DNA of 8,439 nt from Xanthobacteraceae bacterium (GTDB lineage: Bacteria > Pseudomonadota > Alphaproteobacteria > Rhizobiales > Xanthobacteraceae), in contig JASHXZ010000680.1 of the NCBI GenBank assembly GCA_030043285.1, positions 1-8,439 on the forward strand, given 5' to 3'. Shown here piece by piece: positions 1-6,296 of the stretch. The translations under genes were made by a program, and so were the position numbers. Every line of letters begins with the position of its first letter. Positions within the stretch are counted from its first letter, which is position 1. The notes beneath the pieces were generated by a model. It worked only from the letters and a program-made list of their open reading frames with translations, searched no databases and was not told the DNA's origin.

Positions 1-1746
1 GTCCTCAACGACGGCGACACCCATGCGCTTGAAAATATCGGCGAAGCTTTCGCCCGTGCCGTCGTTCGCGGCGACCTTGCCGTCCTGGAGCATCAGATCG
101 TCGGTGCTGCGGCCGGCGAGCGGCCCGTCATTGGCGGTGACCGCGGCATGGAACAGCCTGGCGCGAATGAGCTCGCAGGTCTTCTTGACGGCGCTGCATG
201 AACTCGCGGTGGTATTGGAGCCGCCCGCGACCGGCGCCGGCGGCAGCCGCGAGTCGCCGATCTCGACGGTGACGGACGCAAGATCGATGCCCAGACGCTC
301 GGCCGCCATCTGGCCGATGACGGTGTAGGCGCCGTTGCCGATCTCATGGGCTGCGATCTGCACGCGCGCCTCACCGTTCGGCGCAAGCCGCACGCGCGCC
401 GCCGCCGGGCCCGTATGGGTTGGATAGAGCGCGGTGGCGCAGCCATAGCCGACCAGCCAGTCGCCGTCGCGCGTCGAGCCGGGTTGCGGGTTGCGATCCT
501 TCCAGCCGAAGGCCTCGGCGGCCTGGTCGTAACACGCCATCAACGAGCGGCTCGAAAAAGGCTTATTGCCGATCGGGCTGTTCATCGTGTCGTTGACGCG
601 GCGGAACTCGATGGGGTCCATGCCGAGCTTTTGCGCCATCTCATCCATCGCGCTTTCCAGCGCGTAGATGTACGGCACGACCGGCGGCGAGCGCATGAAG
701 CCCGGCGTGTTGCGGTCGGCGTGGACGACATTGACCTTGGTGGCGACGGCGCCGAACGCGTACAGCTAGGCGCTGTCTTCGACGCCGGCGACCACATACG
801 GATCAGGCCGCGAACTGACCTCGAAACCTTCGTGGCTGTAGCCGACGAGTTTGCCGTCGCGATTGGCGCCGAGGCGGATGTGGTGAAGCGTTTCGGCGCG
901 ATAGGTCGCGATGGTAAATCCTTGCGCGCGCGTCGGGACGAGCTTCACCGGCCGATTGAGCCGTTTTGCCGCGAGCGCGATCATCGCGGTCCGCGGCGTC
1001 ATCGTGCCCTTGGAGCCGAACGCGCCGCCCACATAGCTGCTGACCACCCGCACCTTGTCCGGATCGATGCCGAGCCGCTGCGCGACGCCGTTCTTCAGCC
1101 CGTAGACGAACTGAGAGGGCTCGTAGACCGTTAGGCGGTCCCCGGTCCACGCGCAGGTGGTGGTGAACAGCTCCATCGGATTATGGTGCTGCGTTGGCGT
1201 TTCATATTCGACATCGATGACAACCGGCGCGCCGGCGAGCGCCGCTTCGGCGTCGCCGGCCTGCGGTACGTGCTTGTGCTGCGGTGAAACCTTGGTGGCA
1301 TCCTCTTGGGTCACTCCGGGCGAGCCGAACGTCGCCGACGGCGTCTGTTCCGAGTAGGTTGCCTTGACGCGGGAGGCCGCCTCGGTCGCGCCTTCAAAAG
1401 TGTCGGCAACGACCACGGCGATGATCTGGCCGGCCTGCCGAATCTCGGGCCCGAGGTCCTCGATCGAGGTCGACGAACCCTGACCGAACTTGACGGCTTT
1501 CAGCTCGCCCGTGTTGTCGTGCGTCAGGATATCGAGGACACCGGGGACCGTACGCGCGCCGTCGACATCGAGACGTTCGATCCGCCCGTTGGCGATGGTG
1601 CTCGTCACCAGAACTGCGAAGGCCGGATTGCCGACCGGCACGTCCGAGGGATAACGCGCCTGCCCGGTGACTTTCAGCCGCGCATCGACGCGCGGCGCAG
1701 GAGCGCCCATGTTGGCTTGCGGCGTCGGTGCGGCTGCATTTGCCAT
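1..1746 (-). pseudogene. paoC: Molybdopterin-binding subunit of aldehyde oxidoreductase (PaoC/XdhA-like), interrupted by an in-frame TAG; partial at left edge
   Basis: This is the large catalytic subunit of a xanthine dehydrogenase-family enzyme. It would bind the Mo cofactor and oxidise aldehydes or heterocycles, passing electrons to the Fe-S and FAD subunits. The ATG at 1746-1744 follows the FAD gene stop directly and has a GGAG site (complement of 1753-1756). Visible family features are the N-terminal RVDARLKVTGQARYPSDV region (about residues 19-37), HHNPMEL (187-193), the cofactor-binding YVGGAFGSKG (238-247) and YRAETLHHIRLGA (282-294). At codon 327 (complement of 766-768) there is a TAG. 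Beyond it the same frame stays open for 255 codons to the window edge and keeps family motifs: FMRSPP, YALESAMDEMA, AHEIGNGAYTVIGQM, GGSNTTAS. No frameshift or deletion is seen, so a single nonsense substitution or a base-call error is likely. Any product ending at 766 would lack the second half of the Mo domain. The catalytic Glu region lies outside the window. I am sure of the family and less sure of the exact Pao assignment. Confidence 0.85.
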
Positions 1747-2751
1747 CTAAATCTCCAAAGCAGCGGCCTGCTGCAGCGCGCGGCGCAACGTGCGCTTGCC
1801 GAGTTCGATCTTGAAATCGTTGCCGCCGTGGCCTTGCGCGCCGGCAAAGGCGGCATCCGCCGCAGCCATTGCTGTTTGGTCGTCGAGTGCTTTGCCGCGC
1901 AGCGCAGCCTCAGCCTCTACCGCGCGCCAGGGCACTGTCGCGACGCCGCCGAGCGCAATGCGCACGTTGCGCACGGCACCGTCCGCGAGATCGAGCGCAA
2001 CGGCCGCCGAGGCAAGTGCGAATTCGTAGGATTGCCGGTCGCGCACTTTCAGATAGAGCGAGCGGCGGAGCCACGAAGCGGCAGGCACCGTGAACGATAC
2101 GATCAGCTCGCCTGGGCGCAGCGTGGTCTCTTGATCCGGCGTGTTGCCCGGCTGGCGATGCAGCTTGGCGAACGGGATGGTCCGCGCGCCGTCCGCACTG
2201 GCAAGGTCGACTGTTGCATCGAGCGCGATCAGAGCCTGAGCGAAGTCGCCCGCATACGTCGCGATACAATGATCGCTGCCGCCGAGCACCGCATGCGTGC
2301 GGTTGATGCCGTCGAGCGCCGCGCAGCCCGAGCCGGGATTGCGCTTGTTGCAAGCCGCATACGAGACATCGCGAAAATAGGTGCAGCGCGTGCGCTGGAG
2401 CACGTTGCCGCCAAGACTGGCCATGTTGCGAAGCTGCGCACTGGCGGCAAGCTGCAAGGCCTGCGCGATCACCGGGTAACGATGTCGAACGTCCGGATGA
2501 TCGGCAGCGTCAGCCATGCGCACCAAGGCGCCGAGACGCAGCCCGCTTTGACCAAACGCGATGCGTCCGTACCGGCTATCTTGCAGGGCATTGATGTCGA
2601 TCAGGCGCTCGGGACGCATCACGTCGAGCTTCATGAGGTCGACGAGGGTGGTGCCGCCGGCCAAATATGAAGCTGGCGCGGAACCTGCGGTGCTGGCGGC
2701 CTGCGTTGCTGCCGCCCAATCGCTGACGCGTTCATAGACGAACGGCTGCAT
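1747..2751 (-). CDS. paoB: FAD-binding subunit of aldehyde oxidoreductase with extra [4Fe-4S] cysteines (PaoB-like)
   Basis: A 334-residue FAD-binding subunit of the CO dehydrogenase medium-chain/XDH type. It relays electrons from the Mo and Fe-S sites through FAD to an acceptor. FAD-binding signatures are AGGTTLVDLMK (31-41) and ASLGGNVLQRTRC (111-123). Four cysteines at 123, 134, 143 and 162 (C-x10-C-x8-C-x18-C, around RCTYFRDVSYAACNKR and PGSGCAALDG) match the arrangement known for PaoB, where they hold an unusual [4Fe-4S] cluster that ordinary XDH FAD subunits lack. The start is the ATG at 2751, three bases after the stop of the upstream [2Fe-2S] gene. The stop TAG directly abuts the ATG of the Mo subunit, so the three genes are almost certainly co-transcribed and translationally coupled. 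The gene is intact. A long plus-strand open frame over this region is its antisense shadow. Confidence 0.92.
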   Translation of the reverse strand: MQPFVYERVSDWAAATQAASTAGSAPASYLAGGTTLVDLMKLDVMRPERLIDINALQDSRYGRIAFGQSGLRLGALVRMADAADHPDVRHRYPVIAQALQLAASAQLRNMASLGGNVLQRTRCTYFRDVSYAACNKRNPGSGCAALDGINRTHAVLGGSDHCIATYAGDFAQALIALDATVDLASADGARTIPFAKLHRQPGNTPDQETTLRPGELIVSFTVPAASWLRRSLYLKVRDRQSYEFALASAAVALDLADGAVRNVRIALGGVATVPWRAVEAEAALRGKALDDQTAMAAADAAFAGAQGHGGNDFKIELGKRTLRRALQQAAALEI

Positions 2752-2754
2752 GGC

Positions 2755-3396
2755 TTAATCTCGGCTCGCTGTCTTCATCACCGGCTTCGCCTGGCGCACG
2801 GCGGCGACGATGTTCGGATAGGCCGCACACCGGCACAGATTGCCGCTCATGTACTCGCGAATATCGGCATCGCTTTCGGCGTGGCCTTCGTTGACGCAGG
2901 CGATCGCCGACATGATCTGTCCGGGCGTGCAGTAACCGCACTGAAACGCGTCGTGATCGATGAAGGCCTGCTGCATCGGATGCAGCTCGCCGTCGTTGGC
3001 GAGGCCCTCGATGGTGGTGACGGCGCGACCTTGCGCGGCGACCGCGAGCGTCAGGCAGGACACGACCCGACGGCCATCGAGCAGTACCGTGCAGGCGCCG
3101 CATTGGCCGTGATCGCAGCCTTTCTTGGTGCCGGTCAGCGCCAGATGCTCGCGCAACAGGTCCAGGAGAGATGTGCGAGGGTCGACCGCAAGCTGGTGAT
3201 CGCGGCCGTTGACGGCGAGCTTGAAATTCGCGAGCGCTCGCGCGCTGCCGGTACCTGCGTCTGCCGCGGTGTCGGCGCGCGAGGCGCGGGCAAACGCCGG
3301 CACGGCGGCGGCCGTCGAGACGCTTGCCATCAGGAATCGCCTCCGGTTTGTGCCAGATCGCCGCGGATCCTTGGCCGCGATATCGTGATTGTTCAT
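2755..3396 (-). CDS. paoA: Tat-exported 2x[2Fe-2S] subunit of aldehyde oxidoreductase (PaoA-like)
   Basis: A 213-residue small subunit of an XDH-family molybdoenzyme that passes electrons between the Mo site and FAD. A twin-arginine signal is visible at the N-terminus (NRRRFLM at 17-23, then an alanine-rich hydrophobic stretch to about residue 40), so the assembled complex is expected in the periplasm, as for PaoABC. The plant-ferredoxin-type cluster uses C94, C99, C102 and C114 ([18 protein letters not shown]). The second [2Fe-2S] cluster uses C153 and C156 ([10 protein letters not shown]) and C188 and C190 (GNLCRC). The Met at 3396 is preferred because it keeps the whole Tat signal, but the ribosome binding site ahead of it is weak. 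This is the first gene of the leftward operon. Its sister subunits lack export signals of their own, consistent with co-transport of a folded complex on this one signal. Confidence 0.93.
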   Translation of the reverse strand: MNNHDIAAKDPRRSGTNRRRFLMASVSTAAAVPAFARASRADTAADAGTGSARALANFKLAVNGRDHQLAVDPRTSLLDLLREHLALTGTKKGCDHGQCGACTVLLDGRRVVSCLTLAVAAQGRAVTTIEGLANDGELHPMQQAFIDHDAFQCGYCTPGQIMSAIACVNEGHAESDADIREYMSGNLCRCAAYPNIVAAVRQAKPVMKTASRD

Positions 3397-3417
3397 GGCC
3401 GTTCAAAAGCTGGGTGC

Positions 3418-3433
3418 GTCGCGTCGGCGCGAC
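3418..3433. promoter_or_regulatory. Inverted repeat GTCGCG-TCGG-CGCGAC close to the paoA start
   Basis: A perfect 6-bp inverted repeat with a 4-base centre lies 22-37 bp upstream of the paoA start codon. It could be an operator or lie in the 5' untranslated region. Only the symmetry is seen. Short GC palindromes arise by chance in DNA this GC-rich. Confidence 0.25.
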
Positions 3434-3478
3434 TGTGGTGCATGGCTAACAGCGTTCGGCCAACACCCGTTCCAAGAA

Positions 3479-3510
3479 CCGGCAGCTTCTGCCGGAAATA
3501 TTCCGGGCAG
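3479..3510. promoter_or_regulatory. Overlapping palindromes in the divergent paoA/COX4 intergenic region
   Basis: CCGGCAG (3479-3485), a CTT spacer and CTGCCGG (3489-3495) form a perfect 7-bp inverted repeat. Its right arm is shared with a second palindrome, CCGGAA-ATA-TTCCGG (3492-3506), and a near-copy of the first arm follows as CCGGGCAG (3503-3510). The block is therefore three related half-sites in alternating orientation within 32 bp. It lies about 85-120 bp upstream of both divergent genes, a usual place for operators of a divergently acting regulator. No regulator gene is visible here. A role as a structured leader or terminator cannot be excluded, though there is no T-tract. Confidence 0.4.
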
Positions 3511-3603
3511 GAACTTAGGGCAGCGCCCGATTGCTCATCATCGCGGCCGACAGGGCACTGGCGCCTGCGGGCGGAACCGTGGCGCGGCAATGCAGGTTAT
3601 GGC

Positions 3604-3978
3604 GTGAGTGTGAAGCAATTTCCTCAGTCGAATTGCGCCGACGCCAAATTATTGCGGAGTTATGTCACGTTCGTCGTCGCCTGGGCAATCATGCTGGCGC
3701 TGGCGGGAGTAAGCCTCCTGACGGCGTTTCTCGGCCTCGGTGTTTGGGCACCTGTCGTCCAGTTTGGCATCGCTGCGATTCAGGTCAGCGCTCTCTTTAT
3801 TCTGTTCATGCGCCTGAAAGGACCGCCGTCGCCGACATGGGTGTTCGCCATCACGGGCTTTCTCTGGCTTTCGTTCCTGTACGGGCTGAGCATGACCGAT
3901 TACTCGAACCGCCGCGGCTGGCCGCCGACCAACACCACGAGCGGGCCCGGCTTTCAAGCGCACCAAAACGGGCCGTGA
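3604..3978 (+). CDS. Cytochrome c oxidase subunit IV-like membrane protein (prokaryotic COX4 family)
   Basis: The 124-residue product has three predicted membrane helices, at about residues 20-44, 49-70 and 78-97. The second ends in LFILFMRLKG and the third ends in GLSMTDYSNR. This matches the pattern of bacterial cytochrome c oxidase subunit IV (FFMHL-type helix end, then a closing TDYxxR), a small accessory subunit of caa3/aa3-type oxidases in the inner membrane. The GTG at 3604 is chosen because AGG at 3594-3596 sits 7 bases upstream. The open frame continues further upstream, but that part is antisense to paoA. No oxidase subunits I-III are present in the window, so the gene is an orphan here. 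The next gene follows within 5 bases, suggesting co-transcription. The family call rests on the helix pattern and the two end motifs. Confidence 0.75.
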   Translation: MSVKQFPQSNCADAKLLRSYVTFVVAWAIMLALAGVSLLTAFLGLGVWAPVVQFGIAAIQVSALFILFMRLKGPPSPTWVFAITGFLWLSFLYGLSMTDYSNRRGWPPTNTTSGPGFQAHQNGP

Positions 3979-3982
3979 TGTG

Positions 3983-4228
3983 ATGGCGGCGAGTTCGAAG
4001 CGCGTGGTAACCAAAGCCAAAACGTTCAAGGTCGGCGATCACGTCAGCTGGAATTCCGAAGCCGGGCGGGTGAGCGGCCGGATCGTGCGGGTGCACACCA
4101 AAGACGTCGACTACAAGGGCTACACCCATCACGCCAGCAAGGACGACCCGCAATACATGATCAAGAGCGACAAGACCGACCACGTGGCGCTGCATAAGGG
4201 TCGCGCCTTGCGCCGACTCGGCCGCTGA
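3983..4228 (+). CDS. DUF2945 / HVA1-family (Tudor/SH3-like) small protein
   Basis: An 81-residue basic protein. The core KTFKVGDHVSWNSEAGRVSG followed by RIVRVHTK, YKGYTHHASKDDPQYMIKSDKT and HKGRALRR is characteristic of DUF2945 (hypervirulence-associated, HVA1), a small SH3/Tudor-like beta-barrel family of unknown function in many Proteobacteria. There is no signal peptide or membrane segment, so it should be cytoplasmic. The start could be ATG 3983 or the GTG at 3980 just before it. The upstream COX4-like gene stops at 3978, so the two are nearly contiguous. The gene ends with TGA (4226-4228), and the following PAS gene lies in the same frame 39 bases later. The family is clear; the function is not known. 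Confidence 0.85.
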   Translation: MAASSKRVVTKAKTFKVGDHVSWNSEAGRVSGRIVRVHTKDVDYKGYTHHASKDDPQYMIKSDKTDHVALHKGRALRRLGR

Positions 4229-4267
4229 GGTCTGATCGCCCGCCTCCTCCAGCAGCGGACTTTTGCC

Positions 4268-4702
4268 GTGGACCTCGCCGCCGCCCTTGCCGAAGCGCTG
4301 CTCGCCACCCGTTCGGATGCCATCATCGCCGCCGACCGCGACGGCGTCATCCGGTTCTGGAACCCCGGCGCCGAGCGGCTGTTCGGCCATTCCGCCGATG
4401 AGGCGCTCGGCCGTTCGCTCGACCTGATCATTCCCGAGCGGCTGCGCGAGCGTCATTGGCACGGTTACGGTTCGGTCATGACGACCGGGCAGAGCCGCTA
4501 TGGCGAAAGCGACGTGCTCGCGGTGCCGGCGCTGCGCAAGGACGGCGCCACCATTTCGGTCGAGTTCACCATCATGCCGCTGCGCGACGAAGCCGGTCGG
4601 CTCATCGCGCTTGCCGCGCTCTTGCGCGACGTGACCAAACGATTTGAGGAGACGCGCGCGCTCAAGCGCAAGCTCGCCGAGGCGACCAAACCCACGGACT
4701 AA
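4268..4702 (+). CDS. Single-domain PAS sensor protein with FixL-like His position
   Basis: A 144-residue cytoplasmic protein that is essentially one PAS domain. Residues 8-40 give ALAEALLATRSDAIIAADRD and the VIRFWNPGAERLFG beta-strand/helix, 41-61 the GRSLDLIIPERLR segment, and about 85-122 the LRKDGATISVEF and ALLRDVTKR strands. A short charged C-terminal helix follows, with no kinase, GGDEF or DNA-binding output domain, so it presumably signals through a partner or binds a ligand. The HWHGY motif places H63 ten residues before the TG of MTTG, the spacing I recall for the heme-ligand His of FixL. The distal FixL-type Arg is not evident, so heme binding is only a possibility. The start is the GTG at 4268, the only usable start after an in-frame TGA. 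It is probably co-transcribed with the DUF2945 gene 39 bases upstream. Confidence 0.8.
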   Translation: MDLAAALAEALLATRSDAIIAADRDGVIRFWNPGAERLFGHSADEALGRSLDLIIPERLRERHWHGYGSVMTTGQSRYGESDVLAVPALRKDGATISVEFTIMPLRDEAGRLIALAALLRDVTKRFEETRALKRKLAEATKPTD

Positions 4703-4848
4703 AGGCTCCGCTATTTTCCGGCTTTGCCCGCTACACGACATAACGGTCCGCTGACAAGCAAGGGCGCGAGCGCATCGCCGGCAACGCGCCGCGGTCTGCT
4801 GCGTTGATATTTGATAAGAGAGGCTAAAAGAAAACGATTCAGAGATTC

Positions 4849-4854
4849 AGGAGG
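4849..4854 (+). promoter_or_regulatory. Strong ribosome binding site AGGAGG that sets the start of the CxxCxGxG gene
   Basis: A perfect AGGAGG lies four bases upstream of GTG 4859. It favours this GTG over the upstream in-frame TTG at 4811, which has no comparable site. Confidence 0.6.
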
Positions 4855-4858
4855 CGAC

Positions 4859-5083
4859 GTGGTCGAGAGAAGGTTGCCCAACGCCCCACGCGGTTCCGCT
4901 GCTCAGGCGGATCCGTCCACACTGCGCCAAATCCTCAATCCCGGCGACGAAGCGGCGCCGGGCACGCCGGGAACCGGCGAGGACATCTGCCCGCTATGCC
5001 ACGGCCAAGGCCGCATCATGCGCAGTCGTTGCCCAAACTGCGGCGGCACCGGCAAGATCATCCGCGCAATCGGCGGCGCTTGA
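4859..5083 (+). CDS. Small DnaJ-type CxxCxGxG zinc-finger-like protein
   Basis: The product is 74 residues from the GTG at 4859. The first 40 residues are low-complexity and rich in Pro, Gly and Ala. The C-terminal half holds two CxxCxGxG units, CPLCHGQG (C44, C47) and CPNCGGTG (C58, C61), separated by ten residues, the half-site layout of the DnaJ cysteine-rich zinc domain. There is no J domain, signal peptide or membrane segment, so it is not a DnaJ co-chaperone. A single zinc bound by the four cysteines is the simplest reading. Proteins of this kind occur in Bradyrhizobium-like genomes without known function. It stands alone, with a 156-base gap before it and no partner following directly. 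Confidence 0.75.
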   Translation: MVERRLPNAPRGSAAQADPSTLRQILNPGDEAAPGTPGTGEDICPLCHGQGRIMRSRCPNCGGTGKIIRAIGGA

Positions 5084-5439
5084 TTTGAGATTCGAAACGG
5101 CTGGCAGCACGCCGCCAAGCGCGAACGTCGCATCATCGACACTCGTCGACACCCACAGCCAGGAACCGCTGTTTCGTTGCGGCGTTGTTTTATCAGGAAG
5201 GTGTTACCGTGTTCACTCGAGTCTACCAAAGATATTCCCACGGGTTAGGTCATTGGTTGCTGGACCGAAGCATGGCCGTGTTGTGGGTCTATGTCATCTA
5301 CCGCCGCAACCGGTTCAGATCAGGTCAGACCTCGCATTCGCGTTAGGCGGACGCCTCATACAGCCGAGGCGCTCGCCGCCCTAATCTGTCGGCTGCCGCG
5401 CCGACTCCCAGACTCGATTCCAATGCCGTTCGTATCTAT
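5084..5439. other. Gene-poor stretch between two cysteine-motif proteins
   Basis: No RNA gene, recognisable protein family, strong terminator hairpin or clear promoter is seen in these 356 bases. The only coding candidate is the 45-codon frame at 5209-5346, listed separately. The longer open frame at 5085-5384 starts with TTG without a ribosome binding site and has no recognisable features. The base composition is less GC-rich around 5180-5300 than in the flanking genes. Confidence 0.5.
5209..5346 (+). CDS. Possible 45-residue small protein
   Basis: A short frame starts at GTG 5209, seven bases after a good AGGAAGG site (5195-5201), and ends at TAG 5344-5346. The product is basic and aromatic. 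It has an N-terminal RVYQRYSHGLGHWLLDRS segment, a short hydrophobic patch (MAVLWVYVIY, about 22-31) and an Arg-rich tail. This is too short for a confident transmembrane helix but fits a small membrane-associated or amphipathic peptide. The family is not recognised. The amino acid make-up (four Tyr, two Trp, no run of Ala/Gly/Arg shadow-type residues) looks more protein-like than the surrounding overlapping frames. Chance occurrence remains possible. Confidence 0.35.
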   Translation: MFTRVYQRYSHGLGHWLLDRSMAVLWVYVIYRRNRFRSGQTSHSR

Positions 5440-5766
5440 GTGTCGACTATGGTCGAGTGGCGTTCCGGCCGGACAGGTCGCGTAGCAAAGCGTGCAGGGG
5501 CGAAAGCCGTCGCATCGTCGCGGCAGCCCGAGCAACGAGGTCCTGCGAAGGCGGGCGCCGCCGCGATTGTTGTGCGTTGTCTGCACTGCCGGCACGAAGC
5601 CGCACTGACCGCCGCCGACCTGGTGGCACATGGCCTCAAGCCCGACACGCCGATCGCGGGTTTCGTGCGGCGGCTGCGCTGCACGCATTGCGGCAGCGGC
5701 AGCGTTCTGGCAAAGCGTGTGGCCAGACCCGAGCCGAGGCTGCCGCGCCAGCAGCGCAGCGCGTGA
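5440..5766 (+). CDS. Small zinc-ribbon-like protein with two CxxC motifs
   Basis: A 108-residue basic protein. A disordered, Arg/Ala-rich N-terminal 40 residues is followed by a compact core: VVRCLHCRHEA (C47, C50), a helix ALTAADLVAHGL, then FVRRLRCTHCGSGSV (C81, C84). Two CxxC pairs 30 residues apart with the RLRCTHCGS ending are typical of small zinc-ribbon hypothetical proteins in Hyphomicrobiales. There is no catalytic motif, signal peptide or membrane helix. The start is uncertain: GTG 5440 or ATG 5449, neither with a strong ribosome binding site. It lies between other small genes of unknown role on the same strand, 99 bases before the DUF2237 gene. Function is unknown; nucleic-acid or metal binding is inference only. 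Confidence 0.6.
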   Translation: MSTMVEWRSGRTGRVAKRAGAKAVASSRQPEQRGPAKAGAAAIVVRCLHCRHEAALTAADLVAHGLKPDTPIAGFVRRLRCTHCGSGSVLAKRVARPEPRLPRQQRSA

Positions 5767-5865
5767 TGCCCCACTTGGGCCGAGAAGCGAACGGCTTGGT
5801 CACGGCGGCCGCGGTGCCGGGCCTGTATGCTCCCTGGCGTGGACACTGCCTCTCGGAGGACGACA

Positions 5866-6270
5866 ATGCTGAGGGACGACAGGAGCGGCGACGGCGGCGG
5901 TGTTCCGGCACGAAACGTGCTTGGCGAGCCGCTTGATCTGTGTTCGATGAGCCCGATGACCGGGTTTTACCGCGACGGCTGCTGCAATACCGGTCGCGAG
6001 GACTTCGGCAGCCACACCGTTTGCGCCGTCATGACGGCGGCCTTTCTCGAATTCTCCAAATCCCGCGGCAACGATTTGTCGACGCCGGTACCGGAATTCG
6101 GCTTTCCGGGCCTTAAACCCGGCGACCGCTGGTGTCTGTGCGCGCCGCGCTGGCAGGAAGCCTTCGAAGCCGGCCAAGCGCCGCGGGTGGTGTTGCGCGC
6201 CACCCATGAGGGTGCGCTGGCCGACTGCGCGCTCGCCGACCTCAAACGCTTCGCCGTAGATTTGGCGTAA
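5866..6270 (+). CDS. DUF2237 family protein
   Basis: A 134-residue cytoplasmic protein with near-complete agreement to the DUF2237 pattern: ARNVLGEPLDLCS (15-27), PMTGFYRDGCCNTG (30-43), FGSHTVCAVMT (47-57), FLEFSKSRGNDLSTP (60-74), EFGFPGLKPGDRWCLCA (77-93) and VVLRATHEGAL (108-118). Cys at 26, 39, 40, 53, 90 and 92 fall in these conserved blocks, and the length is usual for the family. The ATG at 5866 is preceded by GGAGGA at 5855-5860 with a five-base gap, which decides the start over the in-frame sequence 39 bases upstream. The function of the family is not established; the paired cysteines suggest metal or redox chemistry, which is inference. It appears monocistronic, with gaps of about 99 bases before and 142 after. 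Confidence 0.92.
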   Translation: MLRDDRSGDGGGVPARNVLGEPLDLCSMSPMTGFYRDGCCNTGREDFGSHTVCAVMTAAFLEFSKSRGNDLSTPVPEFGFPGLKPGDRWCLCAPRWQEAFEAGQAPRVVLRATHEGALADCALADLKRFAVDLA

Positions 6271-6279
6271 ACATCCCCT

Positions 6280-6296
6280 CCCGCGCACGCCGCGGG
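6280..6296 (+). terminator. Hairpin just after the DUF2237 gene
   Basis: CCCGCG-CACGC-CGCGGG forms a 6-bp GC stem with a five-base loop, starting ten bases after the DUF2237 stop. No T-tract follows, so it is at best a weak or Rho-assisted terminator, or a structure protecting the 3' end. Confidence 0.3.

Noticed and set aside
694..696. Translation restart after the amber stop in the Mo subunit
   Set aside because: The ATG lies inside the conserved FMRSPP motif, no ribosome binding site was identified for it, and a product starting there would lack half of the cofactor-binding domain.
346..1134. 262-codon open frame on the plus strand
   Set aside because: It lies entirely antisense to the Mo subunit, whose minus-strand frame carries clear family motifs. 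The product is an Arg/Asp/His-rich mix typical of antisense frames in GC-rich DNA.
1306..2670. 454-codon open frame on the plus strand
   Set aside because: It is antisense to the Mo and FAD subunits and has no recognisable domain. Its length comes from GC-rich codon bias on the other strand.
3393..3590. 65-codon minus-strand frame upstream of paoA
   Set aside because: It covers the palindromic promoter region, has no family resemblance, and overlaps the paoA start.
3851..4741. 296-codon open frame on the minus strand
   Set aside because: It is antisense to the COX4-like, DUF2945 and PAS genes, all of which have recognisable domains.
5085..5384. 99-codon frame starting with TTG
   Set aside because: It has no ribosome binding site and no recognisable motif, and it overlaps the better supported short frame at 5209-5346.
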